A DNA stretch of 64,000 nucleotides from Halobaculum sp. XH14 (GTDB lineage: Archaea; Halobacteriota; Halobacteria; Halobacteriales; Haloferacaceae), in assembly GCF_032116555.1 (NCBI RefSeq), contig NZ_CP134949.1:1-64000 (forward strand). Direction: 5' to 3'. The notes under the pieces are model-generated. The model was not told where the DNA came from, made no database searches, and saw nothing but the letters and a program-made list of their open reading frames with translations. Made by a program: the position numbers and the translations under genes. Shown here one piece after another: positions 1-9,370 of this stretch (position 1 is its first letter; every line of letters begins with the position of its first letter).

Positions 1-93
1 GACCCCCGACGGGCCCGGTTCAACCCCTGATCTCCCGTCGTCGGCAGAACCGAACGACCACGTTCATACCCCCCCGTCCACTACCGGCTACCA

Positions 94-1182
94 ATGGACG
101 GCCCGCTGTGGACCGAGACGCACGCCCCCGACCTCGCGGACGTCCCCCAGGCGGAGGTCCGCGACCGGCTCTCCCGCGCGGTCGACGAGCCGATGAACCT
201 CGTCGTGCAGGGTCCGCCCGGCATCGGCAAGACAGCCGCGGTCCGGGCGCTCGCCCGCGAGACGCACGCCGATGCGGACAACGACCTCATCGAGATCAAC
301 GTCGCGGACTTCTTCGACCGCACGAAAAAGGAGATCCGCACTGACCCGCGCTTCGAGCCGTTCCTCCAGGGTCGAAGCCGGATGGCGAAACGCGACATGA
401 TCAACCGCGTGCTGAAGGAGTCGGCCGCCAACGCGCCGATGTCGGGCGAGTTCAAGACGGTGCTGCTCGACAACGCCGAGGCCATCCGCGAGGACTTCCA
501 GCAGGCGCTCCGGCGCGTGATGGAGCGCTACCACCGCACCACACAGTTCGTCATCACCACCCGCCAGCCCTCGAAGCTCATCCCGCCCATTCGATCGCGC
601 TGCTTCCCGGTCCCGATGCGGGTGCCGACCACCGACGAGACCATCGACGTGCTCGCCGGGATCTGTGAGGCCGAGGGCGTCGAGTACGACGACGACGGCC
701 TGGAGTTCGTCGCCAGCGCTGCGAACGGCGACGTCCGCGAGGCCGTGCTCTCCGCCCAGGCCACGGCGGTCGAGCACGACGCGGTGACGATGCAGGGCGC
801 CTACGAGACGCTGAACGACGTCGGCACCGACGAGCAGGTGCTCTCGGCGCTGGAGGAGGCCCGCGCAGGCGACCTCTCGGACGCCCGGGGCACGATCGAC
901 GACCTGCTCTCCGAGGAGGGGTTCGACGGCGGCGACCTGCTGCGGGAACTGTGCCGGGTCGCGCGCTCGAAGTCCGACGCCTCCTCCGAGTCCGTCGCCC
1001 GCCTCCACGCGCTCGCCGGCGAGGTCGACCTCGACCTAACCGACGGCCTCGACGACCGACTCCACCTCACCCACCTGCTCGCCTCGTGGGCGGCGGGGCG
1101 GCGGACGACCCGGCAGGGGGTGCGCGGCGACGGGTCGGCGGCGGGCGAGGGGCGGTCGGCCCGCGGCGGGGCGGACGCGTGA
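94..1182 (+). CDS. rfcC: Replication factor C small subunit 2 (clamp loader)
   Basis: AAA+ ATPase of the archaeal clamp loader, which opens the PCNA ring and places it on primed DNA. The 362-residue protein has Walker A GPPGIGKT at residues 40-47, a Walker B-like LLDNAE at 124-129 and the SRC arginine-finger motif (IRSRC) at 166-170, followed by the lid and collar helices. Asparagine replaces the usual catalytic glutamate of Walker B, suggesting this subunit is the less active of the two small subunits. The last 30 residues are low-complexity Gly/Arg/Ala. The start is the first ATG. The stop overlaps the next GTG by four bases. The PCNA partner is encoded at 19784-20527. Family assignment is firm; the symbol follows Haloferax usage from memory. 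Confidence 0.92.
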   Translation: MDGPLWTETHAPDLADVPQAEVRDRLSRAVDEPMNLVVQGPPGIGKTAAVRALARETHADADNDLIEINVADFFDRTKKEIRTDPRFEPFLQGRSRMAKRDMINRVLKESAANAPMSGEFKTVLLDNAEAIREDFQQALRRVMERYHRTTQFVITTRQPSKLIPPIRSRCFPVPMRVPTTDETIDVLAGICEAEGVEYDDDGLEFVASAANGDVREAVLSAQATAVEHDAVTMQGAYETLNDVGTDEQVLSALEEARAGDLSDARGTIDDLLSEEGFDGGDLLRELCRVARSKSDASSESVARLHALAGEVDLDLTDGLDDRLHLTHLLASWAAGRRTTRQGVRGDGSAAGEGRSARGGADA

Positions 1183-1769
1183 ACCTCACCCCCGGCGCGT
1201 GGCGGTACGTCCTCCCGCCGCTGGCGCTGGGCATCCCGCTGCTCGCGCTGGTGTTCCCCATCGGCCTCGCGCTCGTCGGGATGTCGGCGTTCGCGGCCTG
1301 GTTCTTCCGCGACCCCGAGCGCAGTCCGGCGGGCGAGGGCATCGTCTCCCCGGCGGACGGCCGCGTCTCGGTGCTGCGCGAGGACGGCGACCGCGTGCGC
1401 GTCGGGGTGTTCATGAGCCCGTTCGACGTCCACGTCAACCGTGCTCCGGCGGGCGGCGAGGTGACGCGGCTCGACCACCGCGGCGCGGCGCACAGACCGG
1501 CATTCTCGAAGGAGTCGGCCCGCAACGAGCGCGTCGAGTTCTCGGTCGGCGACGTGGACGGCGCGCTCATCGCGGGCTGGTTCGCCCGCCGGATCACCCC
1601 CTCGGTTTCCCGTGGAGACGAGGTGACCCGCGGCGAGCGCATCGGCCACATCGCGTTCGGGTCGCGCGCCGACGTCGTGTTGCCCCCCGAATACGGCACG
1701 TCGGACGTGCGGGTGAGGAAGGGCGAGAAGGTGCGGGCCGGCGAGTCGATCGTGGCTCGTCGGGACTGA
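1179..1769 (+). CDS. pssD: Archaetidylserine decarboxylase (PSD family)
   Basis: Membrane-associated pyruvoyl enzyme that decarboxylates archaetidylserine to archaetidylethanolamine. In haloarchaea it is linked to lipid anchoring of archaeosortase substrates. The 196-residue protein has two N-terminal hydrophobic segments (about 10-42), then a WFFRDPER motif, SPADGRV near 57-63, and the self-cleavage region AFGSR at about 159-163, where the serine would become the pyruvoyl group. The GTG start overlaps the preceding RFC stop as GTGA, so the two genes are translationally coupled. The length fits the short archaeal/Gram-positive class of PSD. Confidence 0.88.
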   Translation: MNLTPGAWRYVLPPLALGIPLLALVFPIGLALVGMSAFAAWFFRDPERSPAGEGIVSPADGRVSVLREDGDRVRVGVFMSPFDVHVNRAPAGGEVTRLDHRGAAHRPAFSKESARNERVEFSVGDVDGALIAGWFARRITPSVSRGDEVTRGERIGHIAFGSRADVVLPPEYGTSDVRVRKGEKVRAGESIVARRD

Positions 1770-1824
1770 CGACCCCCGACGGCGACTCGGGCGATTTTTG
1801 TGCGCGTCCCGGCATCCTCAGTCC

Positions 1825-2211
1825 GTGCCCTCCTCCGATCCGCCCTGGCGCTACGGCGTCGCGGTGTTCCCGCTCGTTCCGCTCGCGACGCTGACCGACC
1901 TCGTCGGCTTTCGGGTGTTCCTCGAACTCGTCGCCGGGGGCTCGACGAGCGAGGCCGGAATGCTGGCCGCCGTCGTCGCCTTCCTCGTCTCCGCCGTCGT
2001 CTCGATCGCGGGCGGCGTCGCCGCGCTCGTCGTGCTCGGCGCGCTCCTGCTCGACGCGCGAGCGCTCCGACGAACGGACGCTGCCTTCGCACCGCATCCG
2101 GCCGTCGCCGGGGTCGTGGGGCTCGTCCACTTGCTCGCGTGGCTCCTCGCGCCGCTGTACGTCCTCTCGGTGCCGGCGCTCGCCTACTACACCTACCGGC
2201 GGTTCGCGTAG
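1825..2211 (+). CDS. Small multi-pass membrane protein, unknown function
   Basis: A 128-residue hydrophobic protein with about three or four membrane segments (VAVFPLVPLATLTDLV, AAVVAFLVSAVVSIAGG, HLLAWLLAPLYVLSVPALAYY). The chosen start is GTG at 1825; an upstream in-frame TTG at 1798 would add nine residues of non-coding character. It lies 55 bp after pssD in the same direction and ends 19 bp before the converging tRNA methyltransferase gene. No family recognised. Confidence 0.7.
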   Translation: MPSSDPPWRYGVAVFPLVPLATLTDLVGFRVFLELVAGGSTSEAGMLAAVVAFLVSAVVSIAGGVAALVVLGALLLDARALRRTDAAFAPHPAVAGVVGLVHLLAWLLAPLYVLSVPALAYYTYRRFA

Positions 2212-2230
2212 TCACCGGGCGTCGAGACGG

Positions 2231-3232
2231 TCAGCGTCCGTCGAGAACCAGCACGTGCCGGACGAGCGACCGGTGTACCCGGCGCTCGAACGAGTCCGTC
2301 ACCGACCACCCGGCAGCCTCCGCCTCGGCGCGCCAGGACCGGTCGGCGATCAGCACCCCGCGGGGCGCGACCCGGAAGGCCTCCGAGAGCGCGCCCTCCA
2401 CGAGGTCTGCCAGCCGGTGCCGGGCGATCTTCGACTGCCGGCCGTACGGCGCGTCGAACACGACGCCGTCGACGGCATCGTCCCGGAGTCCGAGCGCCGT
2501 GGCGTCGCCCCGAATCACCTCGAACTCGACATCGCCGGGCAGATACCGTGCGAGGTTCTCCCGCGTTCCCCGGACCATCTTCGCCTGCGCGTCGGCCCCG
2601 AGGACGTCGCTGCCGACGAGGCCGGCCTCGATGAGCGTCCCGCCCGTGCCACACATCGGGTCGAGCACGCGGGTGCCGGGGCCGGCGCCGGCGAGGTTGG
2701 CGTACGCCCGGGCGTCCATCGGCGCCATGCTCCCGGGCTGGAAGAACGGCCGATCGGTCGGCTTGCGCGTCGAGAAGTCCCGGACCGACTCGGCGACGAC
2801 CCAGCCGACCAGGCAGGTCCCGTCGGCGAACAGCACCCGGAGGACGTGGTCCGGATCGTCGAGGTCGACCGGGAAGCCGGCCTCGACGAGCGCCTCGCCG
2901 CACTCGCGCTCGGCAGCGCCGGTGCTCACGTCGGCCGAGTCGCGGACGACGCGGGCCCGGACCGCGACCGTCCCCTCGCGGCGTTCGGCGTCGGCGACGT
3001 CCCGCAGGCCCGACTCAACGACGGCCGTGGCGCTCGCGGCGTCAGCCCCTCCCTCGACCCGACCGAGCAGGTCGAGCGCGCGGTGGGTGTAGGCGAGCCC
3101 CCGGACGCGCTCGGGCGCGACCGCGTCGGCGACCGCGAGGCCCGGGGCGAGGACGGACACGCCGCTCGCGGCGGTCGCGGCCTCCCGGGCCGCGAAGGCG
3201 TCCTCCTCGCCGGCGAGTTCGAGCCCGTACAC
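2231..3232 (-). CDS. trmG10: tRNA (guanine(10)-N2)-dimethyltransferase
   Basis: SAM-dependent enzyme that makes m2,2G at position 10 of tRNA. The N-terminal half is a THUMP-like RNA-binding region. The C-terminal half is a Rossmann methyltransferase with motif I DPMCGTGGTLIEA and the catalytic DAPYGRQSK (the DPPY-type motif of N-methyltransferases on exocyclic amines). About 333 residues from the GTG at 3232, which gives the family-like opening VYGLELAGEEDAFA. An in-frame ATG at 3262 and a GTG at 3241 would extend it by 10 or 3 residues. It diverges from tbp, so the two share a 118-bp promoter region. Confidence 0.87.
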   Translation of the reverse strand: MYGLELAGEEDAFAAREAATAASGVSVLAPGLAVADAVAPERVRGLAYTHRALDLLGRVEGGADAASATAVVESGLRDVADAERREGTVAVRARVVRDSADVSTGAAERECGEALVEAGFPVDLDDPDHVLRVLFADGTCLVGWVVAESVRDFSTRKPTDRPFFQPGSMAPMDARAYANLAGAGPGTRVLDPMCGTGGTLIEAGLVGSDVLGADAQAKMVRGTRENLARYLPGDVEFEVIRGDATALGLRDDAVDGVVFDAPYGRQSKIARHRLADLVEGALSEAFRVAPRGVLIADRSWRAEAEAAGWSVTDSFERRVHRSLVRHVLVLDGR

Positions 3233-3315
3233 GGGCCCCACGTGGCGGCCGTCGGGTATCAACCCCGCGACTCGTCGCGTGTCGGTGCCGGCCCCGGATT
3301 TCGGCGGCGATACTA

Positions 3316-3331
3316 CTTTAACTCTTAAATA
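3316..3331 (+). promoter_or_regulatory. TATA-box region of the tbp promoter
   Basis: AT-rich stretch CTTTAACTCTTAAATA in otherwise GC-rich DNA, 20-35 bases upstream of the TBP start codon. This is where an archaeal TATA/BRE element should sit. It is followed by AGGAG at 3343-3347, so a short-leader transcript with a Shine-Dalgarno sequence is possible. Confidence 0.6.
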
Positions 3332-3349
3332 CGACCACTAGCAGGAGAG

Positions 3350-3910
3350 ATGGCCGACGCAAAGGAGTCGATACATATCGAGAACGTCGTCGCGTCGACG
3401 GGGATCGGGCAGGAACTCGACCTCCAGACGGTTGCGATGGACCTTGAGGGGGCCGACTACGACCCCGAGCAGTTCCCGGGGCTCGTCTACCGGACGCAGG
3501 ACCCGAAGAGCGCGGCGCTCATCTTCCGGTCGGGCAAGATCGTCTGCACGGGCGCGAAATCCACCGACGCCGTCCATCGAGCGCTCGATCTGGTGTTCGA
3601 CGAGCTGCGCGCGCTCGACATCCCGATCGAGGAGAACCCGGAGGTCACCGTCCAGAACATCGTCACCTCGGCGGACCTGGGTGCCTCGCTCAACCTCAAC
3701 GCGATCGCCATCGGGCTCGGGCTCGAGAACATCGAGTACGAACCCGAGCAGTTCCCCGGGCTCGTCTACCGGCTCGGCGAACCGGACGTCGTCGCCCTGC
3801 TGTTCGGCTCGGGGAAGCTCGTCATCACCGGCGGGAAGGAGCCCAGCGACGCCGAGGCGGCCGTGGACGTCATCACCGAGCGCCTCACGGAGCTCGGCCT
3901 CTTCGGCTGA
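3350..3910 (+). CDS. tbp: TATA-box-binding protein
   Basis: General archaeal transcription initiation factor that binds the TATA box and recruits TFB and RNA polymerase. The 186 residues form the classical saddle of two direct repeats: IENVVAS...YDPEQFPGLVYR...GKIVCTGAK in the first half and VQNIVTS...YEPEQFPGLVYR...GKLVITGGK in the second. The protein is strongly acidic, as expected for a halophile. The ATG at 3350 directly follows a purine-rich GCAGGAGAG. A small membrane-protein gene follows after 3 bp and may be co-transcribed. Confidence 0.98.
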   Translation: MADAKESIHIENVVASTGIGQELDLQTVAMDLEGADYDPEQFPGLVYRTQDPKSAALIFRSGKIVCTGAKSTDAVHRALDLVFDELRALDIPIEENPEVTVQNIVTSADLGASLNLNAIAIGLGLENIEYEPEQFPGLVYRLGEPDVVALLFGSGKLVITGGKEPSDAEAAVDVITERLTELGLFG

Positions 3911-3913
3911 GGG

Positions 3914-4267
3914 ATGTTACTCCAGACCTCGCCGGGCCGGGTCGTCGCCGGCTTCCTCCTCATCGCGGTGCTCTCGACGCTCGTCGCCAACACCGCCGCC
4001 TACTACGTGCTCGGTGACGCCGCCGAACTCCGCCGCGCGGTGCTCCCGGGCGTCGCCATGGCGGCCGTCGGCCTCACCGCCGCCGTGCTCCCGGTGGCGG
4101 CCGTCATCGGCCTCGCGCTCGTCGTCGACTTCGTTGCCGTCGCGGTCGCGTACGACCTGAACCGCCGCGGCACCGCGATGGTGACCGCGATGCACTACAC
4201 GCTCACGGTCGCGGTCGCGCTGTTCGCCAACTACTCGCTCGCGCTGTACCAGGACGCCCCGCTGTGA
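3914..4267 (+). CDS. Small membrane protein downstream of tbp
   Basis: A 117-residue protein with four predicted membrane segments: residues about 10-30 (VVAGFLLIAVLSTLVANTAA), 43-65, 64-82 and 90-110. The start ATG is three bases after the tbp stop, and the last four bases overlap the start of the CPBP protease gene, so tbp, this gene and the protease look like one transcript. No recognised domain or catalytic motif. Confidence 0.75.
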   Translation: MLLQTSPGRVVAGFLLIAVLSTLVANTAAYYVLGDAAELRRAVLPGVAMAAVGLTAAVLPVAAVIGLALVVDFVAVAVAYDLNRRGTAMVTAMHYTLTVAVALFANYSLALYQDAPL

Positions 4268-5259
4268 ACGACGCGTCGCCCCCGCCCGCGGGACCGTCCG
4301 AGGGCTCGTCCGAACCCCCGGACGCGCCCGACCCGCGGGGACGGTTTCCCCGACTGCGTCGCCTGTTCTGGATTCCGGACGAGCGCCGGCCGACCGCGCC
4401 GCTCCGGCTGTTCGCCGCGCTGGTCGTCGTCGCCGTCGCCGCGGTCCTCACGTCGCTCCTGCTCGTCTTCCTCCCGCTCTCGGGCGTCGCCGCCACGGTC
4501 GTCACGAGCCTGGCGATTCCGGTCGCCGTCACGCTCGCGGTGCTGGTTGCCGCCCGGTTCGTGGACCGCCGGCGGCTCGCCGACCTCGGCCTGAGACGGG
4601 AGCGGGGCTGGCTCGCGGACCTCGGCTTCGGCCTCGCGCTCGGCGTCGCCCTGCAGGCGCTCGTCGCCGGCGTCGGCCTCGCAGCCGGCTGGTACCGGCT
4701 CTCGGGCGTCCTCGTCGGCCCGCCGGTCGGCCTGCTGACGACGCTCGCGCTGTTTCTCGGCGTCGGCGTCTACGAGGAACTGCTGCTCCGGGGGTATCTG
4801 CTCACCAACCTCGGCGAGTGGTTCTCGCGGCACGCCGGGCCCCTTCGGGCGGCCGGCCTGGCGCTCGTCGCCTCCAGCGGCGTCTTCGGCGCTGCCCACC
4901 TCACCAACCCGGGCGCGACGCTCGTCTCGACGCTTGGCATCACGTTCGCCGGCCTGTTCCTGGGACTGGGCTACCTGCTCACCGGGCGGCTCTCGCTCCC
5001 GGTCGGCGTCCACATCTCGTGGAACTACGCGCAGGGGAGCCTGTTCGGCTTCCCGGTCAGCGGGCTGTCGGTGCCCGCGAGCGTGCTCGCGCTGGAGCCG
5101 ACCGGCCCCGAGGCGGTCACCGGCGGGAGTTTCGGCCCGGAGGCGGGGTTGCTCGGGATGGCCGCGCTGTGTGTCGGCATCGCGGCGACCACGTGGTGGG
5201 CCCGCTGGCGCGGGGAGGGGGGACTGGACGAACGGGTGCTGACGCTGGAGCGGCGCTGA
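4264..5259 (+). CDS. CPBP-family intramembrane metalloprotease
   Basis: Multi-pass membrane protein (331 residues) of the CPBP (CAAX protease and bacteriocin-processing) family. The family signature is complete: EELLLRG near residue 169, the first histidine in FGAAHL near 211 and the second in HISWNY near 249, forming the membrane-embedded catalytic centre. The first 40 residues are Pro/Ser-rich and probably cytoplasmic. The GTG start overlaps the preceding stop by four bases. Substrate unknown. A second, shorter CPBP paralogue is at 13713-14414. Confidence 0.87.
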   Translation: MNDASPPPAGPSEGSSEPPDAPDPRGRFPRLRRLFWIPDERRPTAPLRLFAALVVVAVAAVLTSLLLVFLPLSGVAATVVTSLAIPVAVTLAVLVAARFVDRRRLADLGLRRERGWLADLGFGLALGVALQALVAGVGLAAGWYRLSGVLVGPPVGLLTTLALFLGVGVYEELLLRGYLLTNLGEWFSRHAGPLRAAGLALVASSGVFGAAHLTNPGATLVSTLGITFAGLFLGLGYLLTGRLSLPVGVHISWNYAQGSLFGFPVSGLSVPASVLALEPTGPEAVTGGSFGPEAGLLGMAALCVGIAATTWWARWRGEGGLDERVLTLERR

Positions 5260-5369
5260 ACGAGCCCCGACGCGGCGTCCCTCGACGATCCACCCCGGTG
5301 ACCGTCAACGGCCCGAGGGGGCAGGGTCGACGCGGAACGTTGATACGGCCCGATGCTGGCTCCTTGAAC

Positions 5370-5756
5370 GTGTTCGAGTGGCTGTTCCCGACGTGGACGA
5401 ACCCGGCCCTCCTCGCGCTGCTCGTCGGTCTGCGCGCGGCGGCCAACGTCGCCCTGACCGCGCTGGTGGCCCGGTCGCGACCCCCGAAAGCGGGGTCGGT
5501 GGTCACGGTCGGCGCGGCGGCGCTCACCGTCCTCTCCGCCGCGCTTTCGGTGCTGGTCCTCCGCGGCGACCTCGGGCTCGGCGCGTCGTACCTCGAGTTC
5601 GCCGTCCAGGTCGTCCTCGTCGTCGCCGGCGGCTACGCCGTCCGGTCGAACGGCTCCACCAGGCAGGTGCGGGCGGCCCTGCTCGCGGCCGCCTGCGCGA
5701 TCGGACTGCTCCTCGTCACGATCCCGGCGTACGGCGAGGCGACCGTCGCGCCCTGA
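5370..5756 (+). CDS. Small four-helix membrane protein, unknown function
   Basis: A 128-residue protein with about four hydrophobic segments (ALLALLVGLRAAANVALTALV, VGAAALTVLSAALSVLVL, LEFAVQVVLVVAGGYAV, AALLAAACAIGLLLVTI). Start taken as GTG at 5370; a TTG two codons earlier (5364) is possible. It opens about 110 bp after the protease gene and may be transcribed separately. No family recognised. Confidence 0.65.
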   Translation: MFEWLFPTWTNPALLALLVGLRAAANVALTALVARSRPPKAGSVVTVGAAALTVLSAALSVLVLRGDLGLGASYLEFAVQVVLVVAGGYAVRSNGSTRQVRAALLAAACAIGLLLVTIPAYGEATVAP

Positions 5757-5834
5757 GGCGGGCGTCCGGAGCCGCGACGCGTGCTGTGGTCAGCCCACCG
5801 ACAGATACTTCTCGGAGACACGTCCACAGCCCCC

Positions 5835-7112
5835 ATGCGCCGTCGGACGTACCTCTCGGCCGTGGGCACGGGGATGGCGGGCCTCTCGGGCTGTGCGAGC
5901 GGGACTGACCCCGGGACGACGGGAACCGCCACCGAGCCCCCGACGGGCCGACACTCCGTGACGCCGTCCGGGACGCGGACCGAGACGCCGAGGCCGAACC
6001 CGGACACGATCTTCGTCGACCGCGAGGCGGGGGAACCCGGAAACCCCGGAACCGCCGAGGAGCCGCTCGACTCGATCCAGCGGGCCCTCGGTCACGCCCG
6101 GCCGGGCGAGACGGTGTACGTCCGCCCGGGCGTCTACCGCGAGCCCGTGTCGCCGCCCCGGAGCGGTGAGCCGGGCGCGCCGATCACGATCACCGGCCCG
6201 CCGGACGCGATCCTCAAGCCGAGCGAGCGGCGCTACTACATGCTCATCATCCGGCGGAGCCACGTCCACCTCACCGGCCTCACGGTCGACGGGCTCAAAC
6301 GCCCCGACGAGCCGGACTCCGTCGAATCGTACGCCCGGACCTCGCCGATCGTGACCCGGCCGCCGCCCGACACCGACGAGTACCTCCGGGACCTGGTCAT
6401 CGCGCCCCACGGGGTCGGCAACACTCGGAAGGCGCTCGTCGCCATCGACCGGACGCAGAACTCCGTCGTCGGCCCGTTCGAGGTGATCGGCCCCGGCGGG
6501 ACGAAGTACCTGCTCACGGACCGGCACGGGCACAACGGCGAGGTCGTCTACCTCGGCACGTCGCCGAGCAACCTCGGGACCGACTGGCACCCGTGGACCG
6601 AGTACGACCGGACGAGCGGCATCCGGGTCCACCACGTCGACAACTCGGCCGGGTACGCCCACTCGGAGCTGGTGAACACGAAGCTCGGGACCCACGACAT
6701 CACCGTCGAGTACTGCACCGACGGCGGGGGCTCGAAGAACACGGAGGACACCCCCGCGGCGTCGATGCGGCTCCAGAGCTTCGACACGACCGTCCGCTGG
6801 TGTGACCTCCGCGACGGGATGGGTCACGGCGTCGAGATCGGGAGCTACAAGGCCCGAGACGCACGCAGGGAGGGGAACCCGTCGGAGATCGAGCGGCGGG
6901 GCGGCTCGGACAACGCAGTGTACGGCAACCGGATCACCGGGTTCGACGACGAGGCGATCGCGTACCCGGTCGTCCGCGGACAGGCCGACCAGCGGTACGT
7001 CTGCGGGAACACGTACGACGGGGCCACCGACGGCACTCCCGACGCGAACTGCGGCGAGGAGGTGCCGACCGGCGACGGCATCGGGCACACCGGCGGCAAC
7101 ACCGAGCGATAG
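5835..7112 (+). CDS. Tat lipoprotein with right-handed parallel beta-helix
   Basis: Exported lipoprotein of 425 residues. It starts MRRRTYLSAV with lipobox LSGC, so Cys20 would be the lipidated residue, followed by a Thr/Pro-rich spacer. Residues from about 55 on (FVDREAGEPGNPGTAEEPLDS, then IQRALGHARPGETVYVRPGVYRE) match the DUF1565/pectate-lyase-like beta-helix fold, with repeated DITVEYC, TTVRWCDLRDG and NAVYGNRITGFDDEAIAY rungs. Such proteins bind or cleave surface polysaccharide, but no catalytic residues can be named. An upstream in-frame ATG-like start at 5781 would destroy the signal peptide and is rejected. It stands alone between unrelated genes. Confidence 0.82.
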   Translation: MRRRTYLSAVGTGMAGLSGCASGTDPGTTGTATEPPTGRHSVTPSGTRTETPRPNPDTIFVDREAGEPGNPGTAEEPLDSIQRALGHARPGETVYVRPGVYREPVSPPRSGEPGAPITITGPPDAILKPSERRYYMLIIRRSHVHLTGLTVDGLKRPDEPDSVESYARTSPIVTRPPPDTDEYLRDLVIAPHGVGNTRKALVAIDRTQNSVVGPFEVIGPGGTKYLLTDRHGHNGEVVYLGTSPSNLGTDWHPWTEYDRTSGIRVHHVDNSAGYAHSELVNTKLGTHDITVEYCTDGGGSKNTEDTPAASMRLQSFDTTVRWCDLRDGMGHGVEIGSYKARDARREGNPSEIERRGGSDNAVYGNRITGFDDEAIAYPVVRGQADQRYVCGNTYDGATDGTPDANCGEEVPTGDGIGHTGGNTER

Positions 7113-7158
7113 CTCCCCGTCGTGTCGTGGTGTGGCCTCCCCAACGTCGCCGCCGCAC

Positions 7159-8046
7159 TCACTCCACCAGCCGCTCGATCTCGGTGACGAGGATGTCGGT
7201 CGCGCCGACCGACTGCAGGTCCGAGATGACGCCGAACACCTCGCGCTCGTCGACGACGACGTGGACCGCGACGTGGTCGGCCTTCCCGTCAACCTCGCCG
7301 GCGTCCGTGGCCGACTTGGGCGAGTCCGCCACGTCCATCACGGTCGGCCCGCCCATCCCCGGAATGACGTCCTTCACGTCCTCCAGCCGGTCGCTCGGGG
7401 CGTTCATCATCAGGTAGCGCTTCCCGTCGGCGGCGATGACCGACGAGAGCGCCGTCTCGACCTCCCCGACCTTCGGGTCGTCGGCGACGTCCGGGCGGGC
7501 GAACAGCCGGACCGAGGAAGCGAGCACCTCGTCGATCACAGCGAGGCGGTTCACCTGCAGCGTCGTCCCCGTCGAGGTGATGTCGACGATTGCGTCGGCC
7601 ATCTCGACGTGGGGCGTGAGTTCCGTGGCGCCAGTCACCTCCACGACCCCGGCGTCGATGCCCTTCTCGTCGAGGTACTCGTGGGTGATGCGGGGGAACT
7701 CGGTGGCGACCGTGAGCCCCTCCACGTCCCCGGGTTCGGTGATGTCGCCCTCCTCGGGTGCGGCGAGCACGAGCCGGCAGTTGCCGAACGCGAGGTCGAG
7801 CAGGTCGTCCAGCTCCGCGCCCGACTCGCGGGCCTGATCGAGCCCCGTGACGCCCAGATCGGCCGCGCCGTCGGCGACGTACTCGGGAACGTCGGCGGCG
7901 CGTGCGAACAGCACGGAGACGTCGGGGTCGACGGTGTCGGCGTACAGCTGTCGGTCGGCGGTCTCCTCGACGTGCAGGCCGGCCCGTTCGAGGAGGTCCA
8001 TCGTCGGCTCGTGCAAGCGCCCCTTGTTGGGCACGGCGATGCGCAT
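7159..8046 (-). CDS. hisG: ATP phosphoribosyltransferase (histidine step 1)
   Basis: Condenses ATP with PRPP, the committed step of histidine biosynthesis. The 295-residue long form has a substrate-binding domain starting [19 protein letters not shown], the PRPP loop near [16 protein letters not shown], and a C-terminal ACT-like regulatory domain (from about 215) expected to bind histidine for feedback inhibition. Being the long form, it needs no HisZ. hisI lies 3.3 kb away on the other strand, so the histidine genes are scattered here. The ATG at 8046 is used; the huge in-frame upstream extension is a GC-driven open frame. Confidence 0.95.
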   Translation of the reverse strand: MRIAVPNKGRLHEPTMDLLERAGLHVEETADRQLYADTVDPDVSVLFARAADVPEYVADGAADLGVTGLDQARESGAELDDLLDLAFGNCRLVLAAPEEGDITEPGDVEGLTVATEFPRITHEYLDEKGIDAGVVEVTGATELTPHVEMADAIVDITSTGTTLQVNRLAVIDEVLASSVRLFARPDVADDPKVGEVETALSSVIAADGKRYLMMNAPSDRLEDVKDVIPGMGGPTVMDVADSPKSATDAGEVDGKADHVAVHVVVDEREVFGVISDLQSVGATDILVTEIERLVE

Positions 8047-8145
8047 GCGCGAGTCCAGGGGGTGGGCCGGGAACTGTCTTTCCCTCCGAGCGGGACCGGC
8101 ACGGGGAGACGGTAGGCCTTTGGGCCGCGGTGCGGTGTCCCAGGT

Positions 8146-9345
8146 ATGTTCGTCCTCCAGTCCGAGCCGAGCGCCGCCGCGCCAGCGCTCGGCCCGCCGC
8201 TCGCCCTCTGGGTCCTCCTGTGTCTGGTCGCGCTCGTGGTGGGGCTCGTCGCCACGGCGATCACCCGCCGGCTGTCGAACCCGGTCGGGAAGTTCCGCCT
8301 GCTGTACCTCGGCGTGCTCCTCCCGCTCGGCCTGCTCGCCTACGGCCTCCTCTCGCTGCTGGATCTCGGCGCCGCGCTCCGCGCGCCGCTCGTCGGGCCC
8401 CGCTCCGGACCGCTCGGGGTCGTACTCGCGGACTTTCTCACGATGCTGGCGGCGGGGGTCATCGGGCTGGCCGCGTACGCGCCGACGGTCCCCGCCGTCC
8501 GCGACGCCCGCGACATCGACCTGGGCGTCGGCGAGAGCCTCGCGGCGATGGCGCGCTACCTCGCCGGGCTCAGCCTCGTGTTCGCGCTGGCGTTCGCGCC
8601 GTTCCGCCTCGGCGGGACCGACTCGCCGCTCGCGCTCGTCGCCGGCCTCGCCGTTCTGGTCGGGCTCCTCGTCGCGGCCTCGCCGTGGCTGGTCGAAGCG
8701 CTCCGCTCGACCCACCGCCCGAGCGGCGCGGACGCGGACCGGGTCGCCGACCTGCGGAAGCGTGCGGGCCTCGACGTCCGGGACGTCCGGGTGCTCGACA
8801 CCGACGACGAGGAGACGGCGAGCGCGCTCGTCCGCGGGCCGCCCCGGTTCCGCCGCCTGTTCGTCACGAGCACGTTCCTCGACGCGTTCGAGGACGACGT
8901 CGCGACCGCGCTGCTGGCGGTCCAGGCCGGCCGGCTTCGCTCGCACGCGCTGGCCCGCCGCATGGCCGCGGTCGTCGTCCCCGTCTTCCCGCTGGCGGCC
9001 GCGGTTTCGGGCGACGGTCCGGCCTGGCTCCTGCTCCTCGCGGCTGTCGTCGCGCTCGTTGGCGGTCTCGGGTTCGCGCGGCGCGGCGTCCTCGCGGCCG
9101 ACGACGACGCCGCCGAGCGGGTCGGCCCGGACGTACTCGTCGCGGCGTTCGAGCGCTACGCCGCGTTCCACAACCTGGAGCCGTCGCGCCGGCGGGTGCC
9201 GAACCCGCTCTCGGCCAACGTCCCGCTCGGCGACCGGATCGACCGCATCCGGGAACGCGGTGCCGACGCCGCCGGCGGTCGTCGTGGCGGGAACGGGGGC
9301 CACGCCGACGGCGAGGACGACGCCGCTCGACCTTCGACGGATTGA
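8146..9345 (+). CDS. M48/HtpX-like membrane protein lacking the zinc site
   Basis: A 399-residue protein with about five N-terminal membrane helices (20-180), a soluble segment, two more helices (275-305) and a charged, low-complexity tail. Residues 238-270 ([20 protein letters not shown], then AVQAGRL) align with HtpX VCVTTGLLRTLDDEELEGVL-AHELAH encoded at 41690-42556, but the HEXXH histidines and glutamate are replaced (V259, Q260, R263). I infer an inactive peptidase homologue that may bind or regulate rather than cut. It precedes the deaminase gene by 25 bp in the same direction. Functional assignment is uncertain. Confidence 0.65.
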   Translation: MFVLQSEPSAAAPALGPPLALWVLLCLVALVVGLVATAITRRLSNPVGKFRLLYLGVLLPLGLLAYGLLSLLDLGAALRAPLVGPRSGPLGVVLADFLTMLAAGVIGLAAYAPTVPAVRDARDIDLGVGESLAAMARYLAGLSLVFALAFAPFRLGGTDSPLALVAGLAVLVGLLVAASPWLVEALRSTHRPSGADADRVADLRKRAGLDVRDVRVLDTDDEETASALVRGPPRFRRLFVTSTFLDAFEDDVATALLAVQAGRLRSHALARRMAAVVVPVFPLAAAVSGDGPAWLLLLAAVVALVGGLGFARRGVLAADDDAAERVGPDVLVAAFERYAAFHNLEPSRRRVPNPLSANVPLGDRIDRIRERGADAAGGRRGGNGGHADGEDDAARPSTD

Positions 9346-9370
9346 GGGACCGTCGCCCCGCAGACGGGGT

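Noticed and set aside
1-93. Possible tail of an upstream gene at the left edge
   Set aside because: No frame gives recognisable protein, so it is left as upstream leader DNA.
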